The notes beneath the pieces were generated by a model, which had not been told where the DNA came from, ran no database searches, and was given only the letters and a program-made list of their open reading frames with translations. Positions 33,367 to 46,578 of a stretch of DNA of 64,000 nucleotides are shown piece after piece (position 1 is the stretch's first letter; the number at the start of each line of letters is the position of its first letter). The position numbers and the translations under genes were made by a program. Origin of the DNA: Plumapathes pennacea (Eukaryota; Cnidaria; Anthozoa; Antipatharia; Myriopathidae); NCBI GenBank assembly GCA_964036295.1, contig OZ038470.1, positions 14,947,578 to 15,011,577 on the forward strand, written 5' to 3'.

Positions 33367-36300
33367 TCACTGGATAACTATATAAATAGAAAAAAGAACA
33401 TGGTTAAAGATTACTAAAGCGTCAAGTGTTTTTCATATACCATCATGACAAGGTCTTCTTAGATTAACCAACAACCTTAATACTGAAGACTAAGTCCCTT
33501 ATGCACCTCAAGACGTATATGGATAACGTGTTTATGGAACTGTTGTTTAGTTACTGAGTTTTGATTCACTCAAAACAACTTAGTAATACAGTATTATTAT
33601 TTACCTTTTGGCTTGCCGTATCCATAGTAAGGACGATATGGATATTTGCCGTAATTGCTAGCATCTTCATCTTCAGAGTGTTCGTCGTAATCTGCAAGTC
33701 AAGAAGTATTTTCATTTTCACTGAACTAAAGGTTTTACTGATACCCAATGGCTTTGATAGTCGTCTTCTTGACCATTACTTGAATTATATAACTTGTGTG
33801 TAACTTCCATGTACTCGAATTGTTTAGGTTTGCCCATAAATGACAACTGAATTACTTTTACATATACGAAATGGTTCAGTTAATTCTGTTCTAAACTGTA
33901 AAAAGTATACTTTTCTACTTTGGGTATATAATTTGTACATAAAGCTGTTCAATATACAATATACAATCTGGTTGCTTCAGTAGTCTATATTTGGTCAGTG
34001 CCTAGAGTAAATTGGTAACAAAAACAAAAAAAACATCTATTGGCCCACTCTCCAATTAATGTTGTTTTATCATTACATGAAAAATGAAAAAAATAATGAC
34101 CGAGAAAAATAACCTTCTGTAAAATGACATAGTCCTAAAAGATTTTCAAACTTACACTTGTGTCCATAACGGCGTCCGTGTTTACGTCCGTATTTACGGC
34201 CGTAGCGGTGCCCACGATGCCCACGATGCCCGCGTCCATAACCATAGTACTCTATATGAGTAAAAAAAATGATGTAGTTAAGTAAATGTGCGGTTTTATA
34301 AAGTACAAATATTCCAATCACAAGTAAAAATCAACTTACTACGCCTTGCGTCTTCGTCTTCAGAAGTCTCAAGTGCATCTGCATTTAAATATCATTTGTT
34401 AGTAAAATCAAGAAAATATCAAGAGATTATAAATTGAAAGAATATAAAAATTGTAATTTCAGTAGCAACAATGTATTAATGGTTATACTCTGAGATTACC
34501 TGCTAAAATGGAATAGCGTAAAATACTTTATACAATTAAGTCCACTGTGTTGATGTACTAATCTATTTTCACCAATAAACTGTTGAGCGAATTTAGCAAA
34601 GCTTGTTAAAAAATAACACTTGTACTGCAACAGTGCCATTTTCTTCTGAGCTCTGATTGAGAGTTAATTTATTGTAGGTTTAAATAACATGGAGTTAAAG
34701 ATTATTTTGCAACAAAAAATTAACAGAAGATACAAAGCAATTTTCAAGGTGTTGACCTACTTTGGGTTTCTGAGTCTTCTTCAGCATCTTCCGTTTCATC
34801 ATAATCTGTAAGATATAACACAAGAGGCATGAATTCAAGATGCAGCACATCATCAATTAATATTTTTCAGTCCACTGACAAAGTGCAGATGTTCATAAAG
34901 AAAAAGGCAGAGAAAAAATGACCGAGAAAAATAACCTCCTGTAAAATGACATAGTCCTAACAGATGCTCAAATTAACTTACACTTGTGTCCATAATGACG
35001 TCCGTGTTTACGTCCGTATTTACGGCCGTAGCGGTGTCCACGGTGTCCACGTCCATAGCCATAGTATTCTATATGAGTGAAAAAAAAAAAAAAAAGATTT
35101 AATTAAGCAAAGTTGCAACTATATAAAGTACAAATATTCCAGTCACAAGTAAAAATCAACTTACTTCGTCTGGCGTCTTCTTCCACGGCATCCTCCTGAT
35201 CGACTTTACAAAAAGTAAAAACATACATAAATATAAGGATAACGTACAAAAGTACATTACAATCTTAAAGAAATGCATTGAGCTTTATACACTTCTCCAG
35301 TGCGGAATATAAGGTAAGCAACGACTTCCAAACGAAACGAACATTTCATCAAGTTTCAATACCAGATTGAAGACAGGCTCACGTCAGGTTGATGAAGTGA
35401 TTGTAACCAATTATATTGTGCGTACTATCACTGCCTTATCTTATCAAAATAATTTTATTATCAGATTTGTTTTTTTGTTGGTTTATGCGTACCTAGGCTA
35501 TTGCTTTCTTCTGGAGTATCTTCCTGCTCGTCATAGTCTGCAAACAAATTAGAGATTTTACCACAACACACTAGTTTCTCGCTCTCTGATTGGTCAATTT
35601 ACCATGGTAAATAAGAGTCCAGACAACGATGCTGACGCCAGAATATTACGCTTTGCAGCGAAATACAACGAAAGTTTCCTGTATATTTCTAAATATTGTG
35701 GTAAAGGCGAAGCGCCTCGTGAGTCCACAACATTTTGACCACGTGATGACGTAAATCGTGGTAAATAAGAGTCCACACCACGGCAAACCAGTGGAAATTT
35801 ATTAGGTTTAAAATAAAGTACAATACAATTGTCATTCCTAATATATAGTGTAAGGGCTGCATGATTATGAAATTTTTACTCACATCTGCGTCCATATCGA
35901 AGTCCCTTGCGTCCGTATCTACCCCCATACCGACGTCCATATCCTTCAAATAGAAATTATAGCATTAATGTACTTTCTCTCTAGAAAACCGCAGTTGAAT
36001 ATTGTATTGTAATAGATGCTATAATTCTAACCTCTTCTGGCATCCTCGTCTTCAGCATTTTCTTGCTCATCTGAAAATTGGATAGCAATTTACCATGGTC
36101 CTCCGTATAAATATAGCTGATAAACTTTTTGATGTAGTTTTGATAGGTTTTGTGGACCGTAAATATAAATGGCTAATCTAGTTGAGTTGAAAATTAATTA
36201 TAAAACTCACAAAGTTGACGTAAATGCTTCGTTCTAAATGGACGGAGAAACATGAGCAGCACTGAGTTCTAAGCAGTTACTGACCTCGTCTCTCAACCTT

Positions 36301-37885
36301 AAAATATGAAGGAATTTAAAGAACTAACAAACTTCTCGAAATGAGTAGGAAATTTCCCCGGTGCTGTGATGTTTCTTAGCAAGTACACTGCAGATACACT
36401 TGGTGTTACCTTGGTTGGTAGTTTCTTCAGGGGCATCCTCTTTCTGTTCATCGTATTCTGCAGAGAACAGATGTGCATCAGACTTTGTATGAGCAGTGTG
36501 GGATTATTATTTGGCCACTTCTCGTTTGGTAATAATATTCTTGTGACAACTTCAAAAAGATACGTCATGGAATGATCTGAAGTTCAAACTGATCAGACTA
36601 TCAACTCTTCACAATTATTTTTCGGGGCACTTGGGAAACTTACGACAGAACTGACCATTTGCGAGTCCGCCATTGGCCCGTGGTTTCTAATATTTGAAGC
36701 TATGCTGTATTTTGAACATCTATCAGTAATTTAATCAGGCATTTTTTAAAATTAATGAGTAAGATTATTTCGTGTCATCCAACGTACCGACAATAGTACG
36801 TGTGATTGCAAGATATTGACGACAAGTCCACAAAAAAGACTGCAATGAAGCTCTACATTTTCAAATTCAAAACCAAAATACCAGATCAGACCAAAAACGG
36901 ATGTTACAACTGAAATGAAGAGTAATCTTATAATTAACGCGAAACCCTAACTCGGCGACGTGATTCATGATGGCAGCAAATAGATAAAACGCGACAATAT
37001 CCAAAGGCAAAAAATAATACTCACTCCTATGAACATAGTAGCAGCGAATGGCGCGACCATATCCGTACGCAAGTTTACAGACTGAAATAATGAGAAACAG
37101 TGTTGTTGTAAGTACCACTGATTACTTGGTATAGTTATAGTGGAAAAAGGAAGACGTGTCGAGTTAGTTGAGATAAAACTGCCACTCCTGGTACTTTCTG
37201 CTGATAAATAAAACAATAAAGGGGTCTAATACCTCTTTTTTTGGATAGATAATACGCCCTGCTCGCATCCTCGACTTCTTTAGCTAAGAAATAAAAATAT
37301 ATTAGTTTGCGCAAGGTAACACAATATATATCAACCAACTTGCCTGTTGCCCATTTTCAAAACGAGGCCAAGTGCAAAAGTTTGCGTATAAACATGTGTT
37401 TGCATAATTTATCTTGTCCAAATGAGTTATTTTCAACAAATTAACATGTGAGTAAAATTTGACTCCTTAATTTTTAGTAAGCCTGGTCGGGAGGAAGAAT
37501 TCTTATCACACCACACACAAAAACAGATTCGATGCTGATATACTTTAGCGGGCCACCTGATGATAAAACGTGGTGGGCTTTTCTAGCAAACGAAGCTTAT
37601 TCAAAATCCCGATAACGTGTTTTGTATGAGCAGTTATAATATATTTGTATTAATTTGAAAATTCAAAGTTTCATTTCAAAGTAAATGGATTGATGTTTAT
37701 GGAAAAAAAGAACAAGAAAAACGTGATAACCTATCCTAGACAACAGTATTTGCTGGAACTCCAGCAAATGTAATTAGCAAAATACCTTCAGCCTTAGGAG
37801 AGTCTTCAACTTGAGTCTCTTCCTCTTGAAAGGAAGGCGCAACAAATGCGGCAAACAGCACGATAGCAACAATCCACAGCTTCAT
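33367..37885 (-). CDS. Secreted acidic/cationic modular polyprotein, copy B
   Basis: Predicted 267 residues from 14 exons: 37885-37786, 37283-37233, 37081-37025, 36457-36410, 36070-36032, 35943-35884, 35537-35493, 35203-35165, 35068-34982, 34805-34761, 34378-34340, 34251-34156, 33691-33605, 33377-33367. Same signal peptide, exon phases and terminal VIQ as copy A. It lacks the last cassette of copy A (the two acidic exons and the His/Lys-rich module), so the third GYGRGHRGHR module is followed directly by the C-terminal YYDEHSEDEDASNYGK exon. Differences in modules: the first Gly/Tyr/Arg module reads RKGLRYGRR where A has RKGHRYGRR; the last module has one more RGH unit than its partner in A; exon 2 has AYYLSKKR for AYHLSKKR. 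The frame is open throughout. Confidence 0.84.
35555..35805. mobile_element. Insertion of about 250 bp in an intron of gene B
   Basis: Present in B and C, absent in A, where the flanks ATTAGAGA and TTTAAATGAAGTAC meet directly. The insert carries GGTAAATAAGAGTCCA near both ends of its body and no coding frame. It is probably a non-autonomous DNA element. No clear target duplication was seen. Confidence 0.65.
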
Positions 37886-37939
37886 GGTCACGTCAGGATA
37901 ATCAGCTTCAGTAAAGTGAAGACTGCAAAATTTCACTTG

Positions 37940-37947
37940 CTTTTATA
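37940..37947 (-). promoter_or_regulatory. TATA box of gene B
   Basis: TATAAAAG on the minus strand, 55 bp upstream of the ATG at 37885, as in copy A. Confidence 0.7.
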
Positions 37948-39459
37948 CAGTTTTGTGAAGTATTTTTAGCTGGGCTATGCTCACGTTGTTCGTTTCAGTG
38001 ATGTTAAAGCGCTTTAACTATTGATGTAAGGCCTTTGTGAAAATATTGAACTTATATCATATATTTCTTCTATCTTTTCTGTTGTTATATTACTATTATT
38101 TCAATCATCTCTAAGCACGAGCGTCCTTTCATTTTTCCTTGCAAGTCTTACTAATTTCAGTGCAATCAAAGGTATTATAAAACCGTGCTTCAACATGACT
38201 GAATACCGTCGAACAGATTACCAAATGCAATCAAAATAGGTTTTATGATCCTATATTTTTTGAGAGCTCAAGCGTCGATATTGACATTGGCTCTTTTTTA
38301 CTGCAGTTTCAGTATTCCGTATCCAATTCCTAGGAGTATCAGCTCGAAGATAATTTTAGTGGCAACTTCCTTCAACACGCAATATGAAGCTCTATATGAA
38401 AAGCACCATATCAAAATTTTTAGACGTCGTGTCCTTTCAGTTAATCCCGATTTCCGAAAAAGAGGCAAGAAAGACTTGTATTGGAATACGAGAAACTTCC
38501 TCGCCAACACGAGAAGCAAAAGCCAAAACAATTGTATAAAAATACAGATTAAATTAGTTGCTTGGGGAATATATATAATATATGTACTCGGGTATATCCT
38601 GAATGATTCAGCAATATTTATACGCAACTCTCCTATGCGATTTTGCCGAGACTAATCGGTTTTCGTGCAAGATTATTAAAGTCGAATTCAACATTTTGTG
38701 CTAGTGTTAACGGTGTTAATGCTTTCCTTCAGCAACTAACTTGCAAAGTGATATCATACGTAAACTTAACCCTATTCTAAGGTAAGGAATTATAACTAGC
38801 TCATGGTCAATTTTAGAATTCCTCAATCTATGACTGGAATAGAAAAAAACAAAAGAATCTTCATCATTGGATCAATAAAGAAACTTAAGTTAAAAAACAA
38901 CGTGGCAGCAGACGAGTGTACAGCCTGGATTTTAGTCACAAACTGCGCAAATGCATATGCAAAGCAAACGCAATATTCCTTAATTCGCAGTGAAAACAGG
39001 CCATCCGTGCATTCACAGCCACTGAAGAAAGCGACTAAATCCTAACTACCAGTACTAGTTTTTTTAAATTTATTTTACGTGTTGTGCCAGGGTAAAAATA
39101 TCAAGGTACATTATATACTTTTCCAATACTTTTTTTACGGAATGGGTGCGTTCCTGTTGTCTATACATTCTATACATTGCTCATATTTAATCTGAACCTC
39201 ATTTGAATATGTCGCAATCCTTTCTCCTAGAATTTAATTTTTCATTGGGCAATGTCAATGCCATACACTTTAGTACTGGAACTTTATACTGGCCAATTTA
39301 AAAGTAATACTTCAATCTGCTATGAGCCTTGGCAATAAAGGTTTTCTTTGTAAATTACACTTGAATTGAATATAAACTATTGTTACTGTGAAATCGGCTA
39401 TGCAATATAACTATAATAGTGTTGCGGGAAAATCTTCAGCACAAGTACAATACGGTTGT

Positions 39460-39885
39460 CATTCTTCCGGTCTTCTTATAGGTTAAACTATCTTAGCCAT
39501 ACAAATTTTCTATGATGAGGTTGTTTTGGTGCATATCTTCTAGTGCATACCACGATCTATGTAAGTACTCGAAGGGATGCATCAAAATGACCATTATGCT
39601 GCCAGCCTTTAACTAGAGCGATATTTCGGTTGGAAAATTATGCTATTCTACTTAAACATCATCTATTTGACTCTCAGCCGCTTATACACAGTTTTCATTC
39701 TTCCGGACTTCTTATAAGTTAAACTACCTTAGAAGTGCGAGTCGGCTCTGTGATGATGTTGTTTTGGTGCATCCCCTTTAGTTGTTACCCCGATCTCTGC
39801 AAGTATTCGAGGGGATGCATCAAATTGACCATTATTTTAAAAAGCCTTTAACTTTAGGGATATCACGGTTAGAAATCTGAACTAC
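39460..39885. repeat. Diverged 236-bp tandem pair, copy B
   Basis: Same pair as at 31813-32235, with units near 39460 and 39696, carried along by the segmental duplication. The surrounding 37.95-40.78 kb is the non-coding upstream part of copy B and holds no supported gene. Confidence 0.6.
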
Positions 39886-40903
39886 ACTTCTTTAATTATC
39901 GTTAATTTGACTCATTATTGCCAATATATAAGGCGAGGTTCCACTGTATTTGTTGCCGCTGACCGTCGCTGTTCGACGGTATGACTTTGCAGTGGTGGCT
40001 AGATGGGATCCTGCTAAGGGAAGTAACCGAAAGAGGACTGAAACCGAGTGTTGTTCGTAAACTCTCCGAGCGAGAGCCGATTGTAATGATTTCCGGAAAT
40101 TAAATTGTTGGCGGGAATTGTGCACAGAATAAAGATGGAAGGCTGGAACGGACATTTGATAAGTGCGAATTTTGCAGTAAATTGCCTCTATAGAGACAAA
40201 TTAAATTTCGCAAAGAAAGAGCTCGGTATATAAAACCGAGTGAGTGAGTGACAAGAGCTTTATTGGCATGACCTTCATGCTTTTACAATCGGGTATTGCT
40301 AAAGCCTATTTCTATAACAGTAACGATGTATAAGATATAATATATACATTCATGGCTGACTAATTATGTTGAAGTTTGTAATCACGTAAATAAAAACACG
40401 AAGATAAAAAGTTTGCTATGAATGAGTAAATATTTGAGTGAATATTTCGTTTATACGGAGTGAATATTTTGCCGTTAGTTAACGGCGAAGTTTGGATCAG
40501 TCATATACAAAGAAGTATAATTGCGAATTTTTGATTTTCTCTCTAGATACGACTGACGGCGAATTTTTCATTTATATATATTCTCAGGCTGGAATTATTA
40601 ACGTGGAAGATTATGATTACTTACAATTTGGAACCTGGTTTTTCTGATTTTGAGGCGTGTAAGCTCAGAGAATGGAGTAAGGCAAGTAATTGAGCACTAT
40701 GAAGAACAAACTCGAGCCAAATTCATAGTTGTGAAAAAGGACAAGAATTTCGGGACAATTGGTAGTGTACCGGCAAATAGCCATTTTAACCCTTAATGTG
40801 GAAATATGCCTGCATTTTACAGCACATACATACTGTAATAGAATGAAGAATATTTACTGCTTGTCTACAGAATGTGAGCAACGTCCAGTGATATTTCAAG
40901 TCC

Positions 40904-40909
40904 TTTATT
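40904..40909 (-). terminator. Poly(A) signal of gene C
   Basis: AATAAA on the minus strand, at the position matching those of genes A and B. Confidence 0.55.
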
Positions 40910-41013
40910 TTTATCAAACAAACATTACAAGTGACACAAGAATTTTAGTCAAACAACAACAACAAAATGAAGCAAGGTTGATTCCTGGTTTCTTGGAAAT
41001 CCGGTTATTCTGT

Positions 41014-44000
41014 TCACTGGATAACTATATAAATAGAAAAAAGAACATGGTTAAAGATTACTAAAGCGTCAAGTGTTTTTCATATACCATCATGACAAGG
41101 TCTTCTTCAAGATTAACCAACAACCTTAATACTGAAGACTAAGTCCCTTATGCACCTCAAGACGTATGTGGATAACGTGTTTATGGAACTGTTGTTTAGT
41201 TACTGAGTTTTGATTCACTCAAAACAACTTAGTAATACAGTATTATTATTTACCTTTTGGCTTGCCGTATCCATAGTAAGGACGATATGGATATTTGCCG
41301 TAATTGCTAGCATCTTCATCTTCAGAGTGTTCGTCGTAATCTGCAAGTCAAGAAGTATTTTCATTTTCACTGAACTAAAGGTTTTACTGATACCCAATGG
41401 CTTTGATAGTCGTCTTCTTGACCATTACTTGAATTATATAACTTGTGTGTAACTTCCATGTACTCGAATTGTTTAGGTTTGCCCATAAATGACAACTGAA
41501 TTACTTTTAAATATACGAAATGGTTCAGTTAATTCTGTTCTAAACTGTAAAAAGTGTACTTTTCTACTTTGGGTATATAATTTGTACATAAAGCTGTTCA
41601 ATATACAATATACAATCTGGTTGCTTCAGTAGTCTATATTCGGTCAGTGCCTAGAGTAAATTGGTAACAAAAACAAAACAAAAAAACATCTATTGGCCCA
41701 CTCTCCAATTAATGTTGTTTTATCATTACATGAAAAATGAAAAAAATAATGACCGAGAAAAATAACCTTCTGTAAAATGACATAGTCCTAAAAGATTTTC
41801 AAACTTACACTTGTGTCCATAACGGCGTCCGTGTTTACGTCCGTATTTACGGCCGTAGCGGTGCCCACGATGCCCACGATGCCCGCGTCCATAACCATAG
41901 TACTCTATATGAGTAAAAAAAATGATGTAGTTAAGTAAATGTGCGGTTTTATAAAGTACAAATATTCCAATCACAAGTAAAAATCAACTTACTACGCCTT
42001 GCGTCTTCGTCTTCAGAAGTCTCAAGTGCATCTGCATTTAAATATCATTTGTTAGTAAAATCAAGAAAATATCAAGAGATTATAAATTGAAAGAATATAA
42101 AAATTGTAATTTCAGTAGCAACAATGTATTAATGGTTATACTCTGAGATTACCTGCTAAAATGGAATAGCGTAAAATACTTTATACAATTAAGTCCACTG
42201 TGTTGATGTACTAATCTATTTTCACCAATAAACTGTTGAGCGAATTTAGCAAAGCTTGTTAAAAAATAACACTTGTACTGCAACAGTGCCATTTTCTTCT
42301 GAGCTCTGATTGAGAGTTAATTTATTGTAGGTTTAAATAACATGGAGTTAAAGATTATTTTGCAACAAAAAATTAACAGAAGATACAAAGCAATTTTCAA
42401 GGTGTTGACCTACTTTGGGTTTCTGAGTCTTCTTCAGCATCTTCCGTTTCATCATAATCTGTAAGATATAACACAAGAGGCATGAATTCAAGATGCAGCA
42501 CATCATCAATTAATATTTTTCAGTCCACTGACAAAGTGCAGATGTTCATAAAGAAAAAGGCAGAGAAAAAATGACCGAGAAAAATAACCTCCTGTAAAAT
42601 GACATAGTCCTAACAGATGCTCAAATTAACTTACACTTGTGTCCATAATGACGTCCGTGTTTACGTCCGTATTTACGGCCGTAGCGGTGTCCACGGTGTC
42701 CACGTCCATAGCCATAGTATTCTATATGAGTGAAAAAAAAAAAAAAAAAGATTTAATTAAGCAAAGTTGCAACTATATAAAGTACAAATATTCCAGTCAC
42801 AAGTAAAAATCAACTTACTTCGTCTGGCGTCTTCTTCCACGGCATCCTCCTGATCGACTTTACAAAAAGTAAAAACATACATAAATATAAGGATAACGTA
42901 CAAAAGTACATTACAATCTTAAAGAAATGCATTGAGCTTTATACACTTCTCCAGTGCGGAATATAAGGTAAGCAACGACTTCCAAACGAAACGAACATTT
43001 CATCAAGTTTCAATACCAGATTGAAGACAGGCTCACGTCAGGTTGATGAAGTGATTGTAACCAATTATATTGTGCGTACTATCACTGCCTTATCTTATCA
43101 AAATAATTTTATTATCAGATTTGTTTTTTTGTTGGTTTATGCGTACCTAGGCTATTGCTTTCTTCTGGAGTATCTTCCTGCTCGTCATAGTCTGCAAACA
43201 AATTAGAGATTTTACCACAACACACTAGTTTCTCGCTCTCTGATTGGTCAATTTACCATGGTAAATAAGAGTCCAGACAACGATGCTGACGCCAGAATAT
43301 TACGCTTTGCAGCGAAATACAACGAAAGTTTCCTGTATATTTCTAAATATTGTGGTAAAGGCGAAGCGCCTCGTGAGTCCACAACATTTTGACCACGTGA
43401 TGACGTAAATCGTGGTAAATAAGAGTCCACACCACGGCAAACCAGTGGAAATTTATTAGGTTTAAAATAAAGTACAATACAATTGTCATTCCTAATATAT
43501 AGTGTAAGGGCTGCATGTTTATGAAATTATTACTCACATCTGCGTCCATATCGAAGTCCCTTGCGTCCGTATCTACCCCCATACCGACGTCCATATCCTT
43601 CAAATAGAAATTATAGCATTAATGTACTTTCTCTCTAGAAAACCGCAGTTGAATATTGTATTGTAATAGATGCTATAATTCTAACCTCTTCTGGCATCCT
43701 CGTCTTCAGCATTTTCTTGCTCATCTGAAAATAGGATAGCAATTTACCATGGTCCTCCGTATAAATATAGCTGATAAACTTTTTGATGTAGTTTTGATAG
43801 GTTTTGTGGACCGTAAATATAAATGGCTAATCTAGTTGAGTTGAAAATTAATTATAAAACTCGCAAAGTTGACGTAAATGCTTCGTTCTAAATGGACGGA
43901 GAAACATGAGCAGCACTGAGTCCTAAGCAGTTACTGACCTCGTCTCTCAACCTTAAAATATGAAGGAATTTAAAGAACTAACAAACTTCTCGAAATGAGT

Positions 44001-45540
44001 AGGAAATTTCCCCGGTGCTGTGATGTTTCTTAGCAAGTACACTGCAGATACACTTGGTGTTACCTTGGTTGGTAGTTTCTTCAGGGGCATCCTCTTTCTG
44101 TTCATCGTATTCTGTAGAGAACAGATGTGCATCAGACTTTGTATGAGCAGTGTGGGATTATTATTTGGCCACTTCTCGTTTGGTAATAATATTCTTGCGA
44201 CAACTTCAAAAAGATACGTCATGGAATGATCTGAAGTTCAAACTGATCAGACTATCAACTCTTCACAATTATTTTTCGGGGCACTTGGGAAACTTACGAC
44301 AGAACTGACCATTTGCGAGTCCGCCATTGGCCCGTGGTTTCTAATATTTGAAGCTATGCTGTATTTTGAACATCTATCAGTAATTTAATCAGGCATTTTT
44401 TAAAATTAATGAGTAAGATTATTTCGTGTCATCCAACGTATCGACAATAGTACGTGTGATTGCAAGATATTGACGACAAGTCCACAAAAAAGACTGCAAT
44501 GAAGCTCTACATTTTCACATTCAAAACCAAAATACCAGATCAGACCAAAAACGGATGTTACAACTGAAATGAAGAGTAATCTTATAATTAACGCGAAACC
44601 CTAACTCGGCGACGTGATTCATGATGGCAGCAAATAGATAAAACGCGACAATATCCAAAGGCAAAAAATAATACTCACTCCTATGAACATAGTAGCAGCG
44701 AATGGCGCGACCATATCCGTACGCAAGTTTACAGACTGAAATAATGAGAAACAGTGTTGTTGTAAGTACCACTGATTACTTGGTATAGTTATAGTGGAAA
44801 AAGGAAGACGTGTCGAGTTAGTTGAGATAAAACTGCCACTCCTGGTACTTTCTGCTGATAAATAAAACAATAAATGGGTCTAATACCTCTTTTTTTGGAT
44901 AGATAATACGCCCTGCTCGCATCCTCGACTTCTTTAGCTAAGAAATAAAAATATATTAGTTTGCGCAAGGTAACACAATATATATCAACCAACTTGCCTG
45001 TTGCCCATTTTCAAAACGAGGCCAAGTGCAAAAGTTTGCGTATAAACATGTGTTTGCATAATTTATCTTGTCCAAATGAGTTATTTTCAACAAATTAACA
45101 TGTGAGTAAAATTTGACTCCTTAATTTTTAGTAAGCCTGGTCGGGAGGAAGAATTCTTATCACACCACACACAAAAACAGATTCGATGCTGATATACTTT
45201 AGCGGGCCACCTGATGATAAAACGTGGTGGGCTTTTCTAGCAAACGAAGCTTATTCAAAATCCCGATAACGTGTTTTGTATGAGCAGTTATAATAAATTT
45301 GTATTATTTTGAAAATTCAAAGTTTCATTTCAAAGGAAATGGATTGATGTTTATGGAAAAAAAGAACAAGAAAAACGTGATAACCTTATCCTAGACAACA
45401 GTATTTGCTGGAACTCCAGCAAATGTAATTAGCAAAATACCTTCAGCCTTAGGAGAGTCTTCAACTTGAGTCTCTTCCTCTTGAAAGGAAGGCGCAACAA
45501 ATGCGGCAAACAGCACGATAGCAACAATCCACAGCTTCAT
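41014..45540 (-). CDS. Secreted acidic/cationic modular polyprotein, copy C
   Basis: Predicted 267 residues from 14 exons: 45540-45441, 44937-44887, 44735-44679, 44111-44064, 43724-43686, 43597-43538, 43191-43147, 42857-42819, 42721-42635, 42458-42414, 42031-41993, 41904-41809, 41340-41254, 41024-41014. Exon lengths are identical to copy B and the coding sequence is nearly so, including the RKGLRYGRR variant and the extra RGH unit. All frames and splice sites are intact, so this looks like a third working gene. Order of parts: signal peptide, acidic leader, two-Cys module after SKKR, then three Gly/Tyr/Arg modules separated by acidic pairs that end in ARR, and the C-terminal PYYGYGKPK-VIQ. 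Confidence 0.84.
43209..43459. mobile_element. Insertion of about 250 bp in an intron of gene C
   Basis: Copy of the element at 35555-35805, at the same intron position, so it was inserted before B and C separated. Confidence 0.65.
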
Positions 45541-45594
45541 GGTCACGTCAGGATAATCAGCTTCAGTAAAGTGAAGACTGCAAAATTTCACTTG

Positions 45595-45602
45595 CTTTTA
45601 TA
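45595..45602 (-). promoter_or_regulatory. TATA box of gene C
   Basis: TATAAAAG on the minus strand, 55 bp upstream of the ATG at 45540. Confidence 0.7.
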
Positions 45603-46578
45603 CAGTTTTGTGAAGTATTTTTAGCTGGGCTATGCTCACGTTGTTCGTTTCAGTGATGTTAAAGCGCTTTAACTATTGATGTAAGGCCTTTGTGAAAATA
45701 TTGAACTTATATCATATATTTCTTCTATCTTTTCTGTTGTTATATTACTATTATTTCAATCATCTCTAAGCACGAGCGTCCTTTCATTTTTCCTTGCAAG
45801 TCTTACTAATTTCAGTGCAATCAAAGGTATTATAAAACCGTGCTTCAACATGACTGAATACCGTCGAACAGATGACCAATGCAATCAAAATAGGTTTCAT
45901 GATCCTATATTTTTTGAGAGCTCAAGCGTCGATATTGACATTGGCTCTTTTTTACTGCAGTTTCAGTATTCCGTACCCAATTCTTAGTGGCAACTTCCTT
46001 CAATACGCAATATGAAGCTCTATATGAAAAGCACCGTATCAAACTTTTTAGACGTCGTGTCCTCTCAGGTAATCCCAATTTCCGAAAAAGAGGCAAGAAA
46101 GACTTGTGTTGGAATACGACAAACTTCCTCGCCAACACGAGAAGCAAAAGCCAAAACAATTGTATAAAAATACAGATTAAATTAGTTGCTTGGGGAATAT
46201 ATATAATATATGTACTCGGGTATATCCTGAATGATTCAGCAATATTTATACGCAACTCTCCTATGCGATTTTGCCGAGACTAATCAGTTTTCGTGCAAGA
46301 TTATTAAAGTCGAATTCAACATTATGTGCTAGTGTTAACGGTGTTAATGCTTTCCTTCAGCAACTAACTTGCAAAGTGATATCATACGTAAACTTAACCC
46401 TATTCTAAGGTAAGGAATTATAACTAGCTCATGGTCAATTTTAGAATTCCTCAATCTATGACTGGAATAGAAAAAAACAAAAGAATCTTCATCATTGGAT
46501 CAATAAAGAAAGTTAAAAAAACAACGTGGCAGCAGACGAGTGTACAGCCTGGATTTTGGTCACAAACTACGCAGATGC

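Larger units (their letters stand above)
33132..40780 (-). repeat. Segmental duplication, copy B (about 7.65 kb)
   Basis: Middle copy. It is almost identical to copy C over their shared length, including introns, and slightly more different from copy A. B and C share the 250-bp insertion absent from A, so A split off first and B/C are the younger pair. Confidence 0.85.
40781..46578 (-). repeat. Segmental duplication, copy C (about 5.8 kb, truncated)
   Basis: Third copy. Homology stops at about 46578, inside the upstream non-coding part, just after a stretch matching TGTACAGCCTGGATTTTGGT and the ATGCAT that follows. The 236-bp tandem pair and about 1.9 kb of the unit are therefore missing. 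The last 600 bases (about 45.9-46.5 kb) are more diverged from A and B than the gene body is, which suggests an exchange or an older end of the array. Confidence 0.8.
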
